Source: Streptomyces thinghirensis
Lineage (GTDB): Bacteria > Actinomycetota > Actinomycetia > Streptomycetales > Streptomycetaceae
Length of the DNA stretch: 64,000 nucleotides
NCBI GenBank assembly: GCA_021502835.1
Contig: JAKFGP010000011.1
Span: 1 to 64,000, forward strand
Direction: 5' to 3'
Both the position numbers and the translations under genes were made by a program. Below the pieces are notes generated by a model that was given only the letters and a program-made list of their open reading frames with translations, did no database searches and was not told where the DNA came from. Below, one piece after another: positions 63,134 through 64,000 of the stretch. Each line of letters opens with the position of its first letter. Within the stretch, counting starts at the first letter, position 1.

Positions 63134-64000
63134 GTGGGTCTCCTGGGTGCGCGCATACGGAACGCGCACTTCACGTTCTGTGGGGGGACATCACTGGAAG
63201 AGGAACCAGCGAGACCCGCGGCACCGGCCGTGCCGACGCCATCGGAGGTCCGCACGCCGCCGATCGGCGGCGCGGGTTCGTCCGGGACCGTCGAGGGGGC
63301 GGGACGACGCCCGCGGCGCGGGCGTACGACCCTGCTCATCACTGCCGCCGCCGTGTTGGGCCTGGTCGCCGGTACCTGCACGGGAGTGCTCGTGCAGGCG
63401 GACCGGGAGCCGACGAAGCTGCCGCCGCTGTCGCAGGCCACGCTCGCGCGCAGCGCCGGTAAGGCACCGGAACCGCTGCCCGCCCACCAGGACCGCAGGG
63501 TACGGACCGACGGTGACCTGCGTGAGCTGTTGCTGAAGAAGCCGCAGGGGGCGCGGGAGGCCGAGTGGCTGGAAGAGCGTCGACGGCTGGATGGACCTCG
63601 CCACCTACACCGGAACCTTCGGAAGGCCGGACGAGCAGTTCTCGCAGTACATCCTTGACGAGTTCCGCCGGGCGGCCGTCACCGGCTGGGACGTCGGGAA
63701 CGACTACAGCGTGGAGATCCGCCTGATCCAGTTCCGGCAGGAAGAGGTCATGTCGGCCGACGAGGCCAGCGACAACGGCCGGCACTGGGCCGGATGGGCC
63801 CGGGAGCAGGACACCGATCGATGGGGATTCCCGGCACCGGTGACGGCGAGGCGTTCGTGCACAACCGCCCCGAGGCCGAGCAGGGCTCTGCGCCGTTGTA
63901 CAAGGCCGAGGCGCACGCCTGGCGTGGCGACATCCAGATGGAGGTCTGGGTGACCGGAACGAAGCGGATCAACAAGAAGCTGATCATGGATCTGGCCGAG
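63134..64000 (+). CDS. Membrane-anchored hypothetical protein, cut by the window end
   Basis: At least 289 residues visible. A Pro-rich cytoplasmic head (RPAAPAVPTPSEVRTPPIGG) precedes one helix (TTLLITAAAVLGLVAGTCTG). The outer region has KLPPLSQATLARSAGKAPEP and, after shifts near 63580 and 63835, MDLATYTGTFGRPDEQFSQY and GNDYSVEIRLIQFRQEEVMS. No family is recognised. The start is uncertain (GTG at 63134 or a later one). It continues past 64000. Confidence 0.7.

Overview
The window reads as a chromosomal segment of a Streptomyces. The evidence is very high GC content, a 16S-23S-5S rRNA operon without spacer tRNAs whose stretches match Streptomyces rRNA, many GTG starts, mycothiol synthase (MshD), an atypical GlnR regulator, a PhoP-type PHO box, and a gene order I recognise from the core chromosome of Streptomyces (phosphate and polyphosphate genes, then mshD, a two-component pair with an HtrA protease, a LacI regulator, glnR, moaD-like, DUF2993 and cysA genes). 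Almost every gene longer than about 600 bases is interrupted by one or more single-base shifts. Conserved motifs continue in a neighbouring frame at each break, so I annotate whole genes across the shifts and treat most of them as consensus errors rather than true pseudogenes.

Layout. 1-5.5 kb: rRNA operon. 5.6-8.2 kb: a NarL/DesK-type two-component pair and a GNAT acetyltransferase. 8.2-16.8 kb: a type IV secretion-like cluster. On the minus strand it has a small pilin-like protein, a VirB8-like or accessory protein, a VirB6/TrbL-like membrane protein, an SCO6880-family protein, a VirB4-like ATPase and a VirD4/TraG-like protein. A divergent plus-strand lytic transglycosylase/NlpC-P60 wall hydrolase lies beside it. 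No relaxase is seen. 17-20 kb: PAP2 phosphatase, lipoprotein, a small conserved protein and a CsoR-family repressor with a clear palindromic operator.

19.9-29.9 kb: a phosphate island. It holds a DUF47/PhoU-like protein with a PiT transporter, pstSCAB on the minus strand behind a PHO box, a Nudix hydrolase, a CHAD protein and polyphosphate kinase. 30.2-34.7 kb: ECF sigma factor, zinc-finger anti-sigma factor and an ABC transporter with membrane partner. 34.4-38 kb: mshD with a repeat-derived tail, and a secreted 5'-nucleotidase.

38-52.2 kb: an accessory island. It opens with a headless DUF5753 regulator, DUF397 and an RDD protein. A compact type VII (ESX-like) secretion locus follows: two WXG100-like small proteins, a DUF6507-like protein, a large polymorphic toxin with a predicted PD-(D/E)XK nuclease end, its putative immunity protein, a one-helix membrane protein, EccD, a MinD-like ATPase, EccC and a DUF6177-like protein. 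The island closes with a two-gene toxin-antitoxin candidate. EccB, EccE and the mycosin protease are not seen.

52.2-64 kb: core genes resume. They are a sensor kinase and response regulator, HtrA-like protease, LacI regulator, glnR, alpha/beta hydrolase, MoaD-like protein, a Q/P-rich membrane protein, a DUF2993 protein, a 26-residue cysteine-containing leader peptide ahead of the cysA sulfurtransferase, DUF1416, DUF3099 and a partial membrane-anchored protein running off the end.
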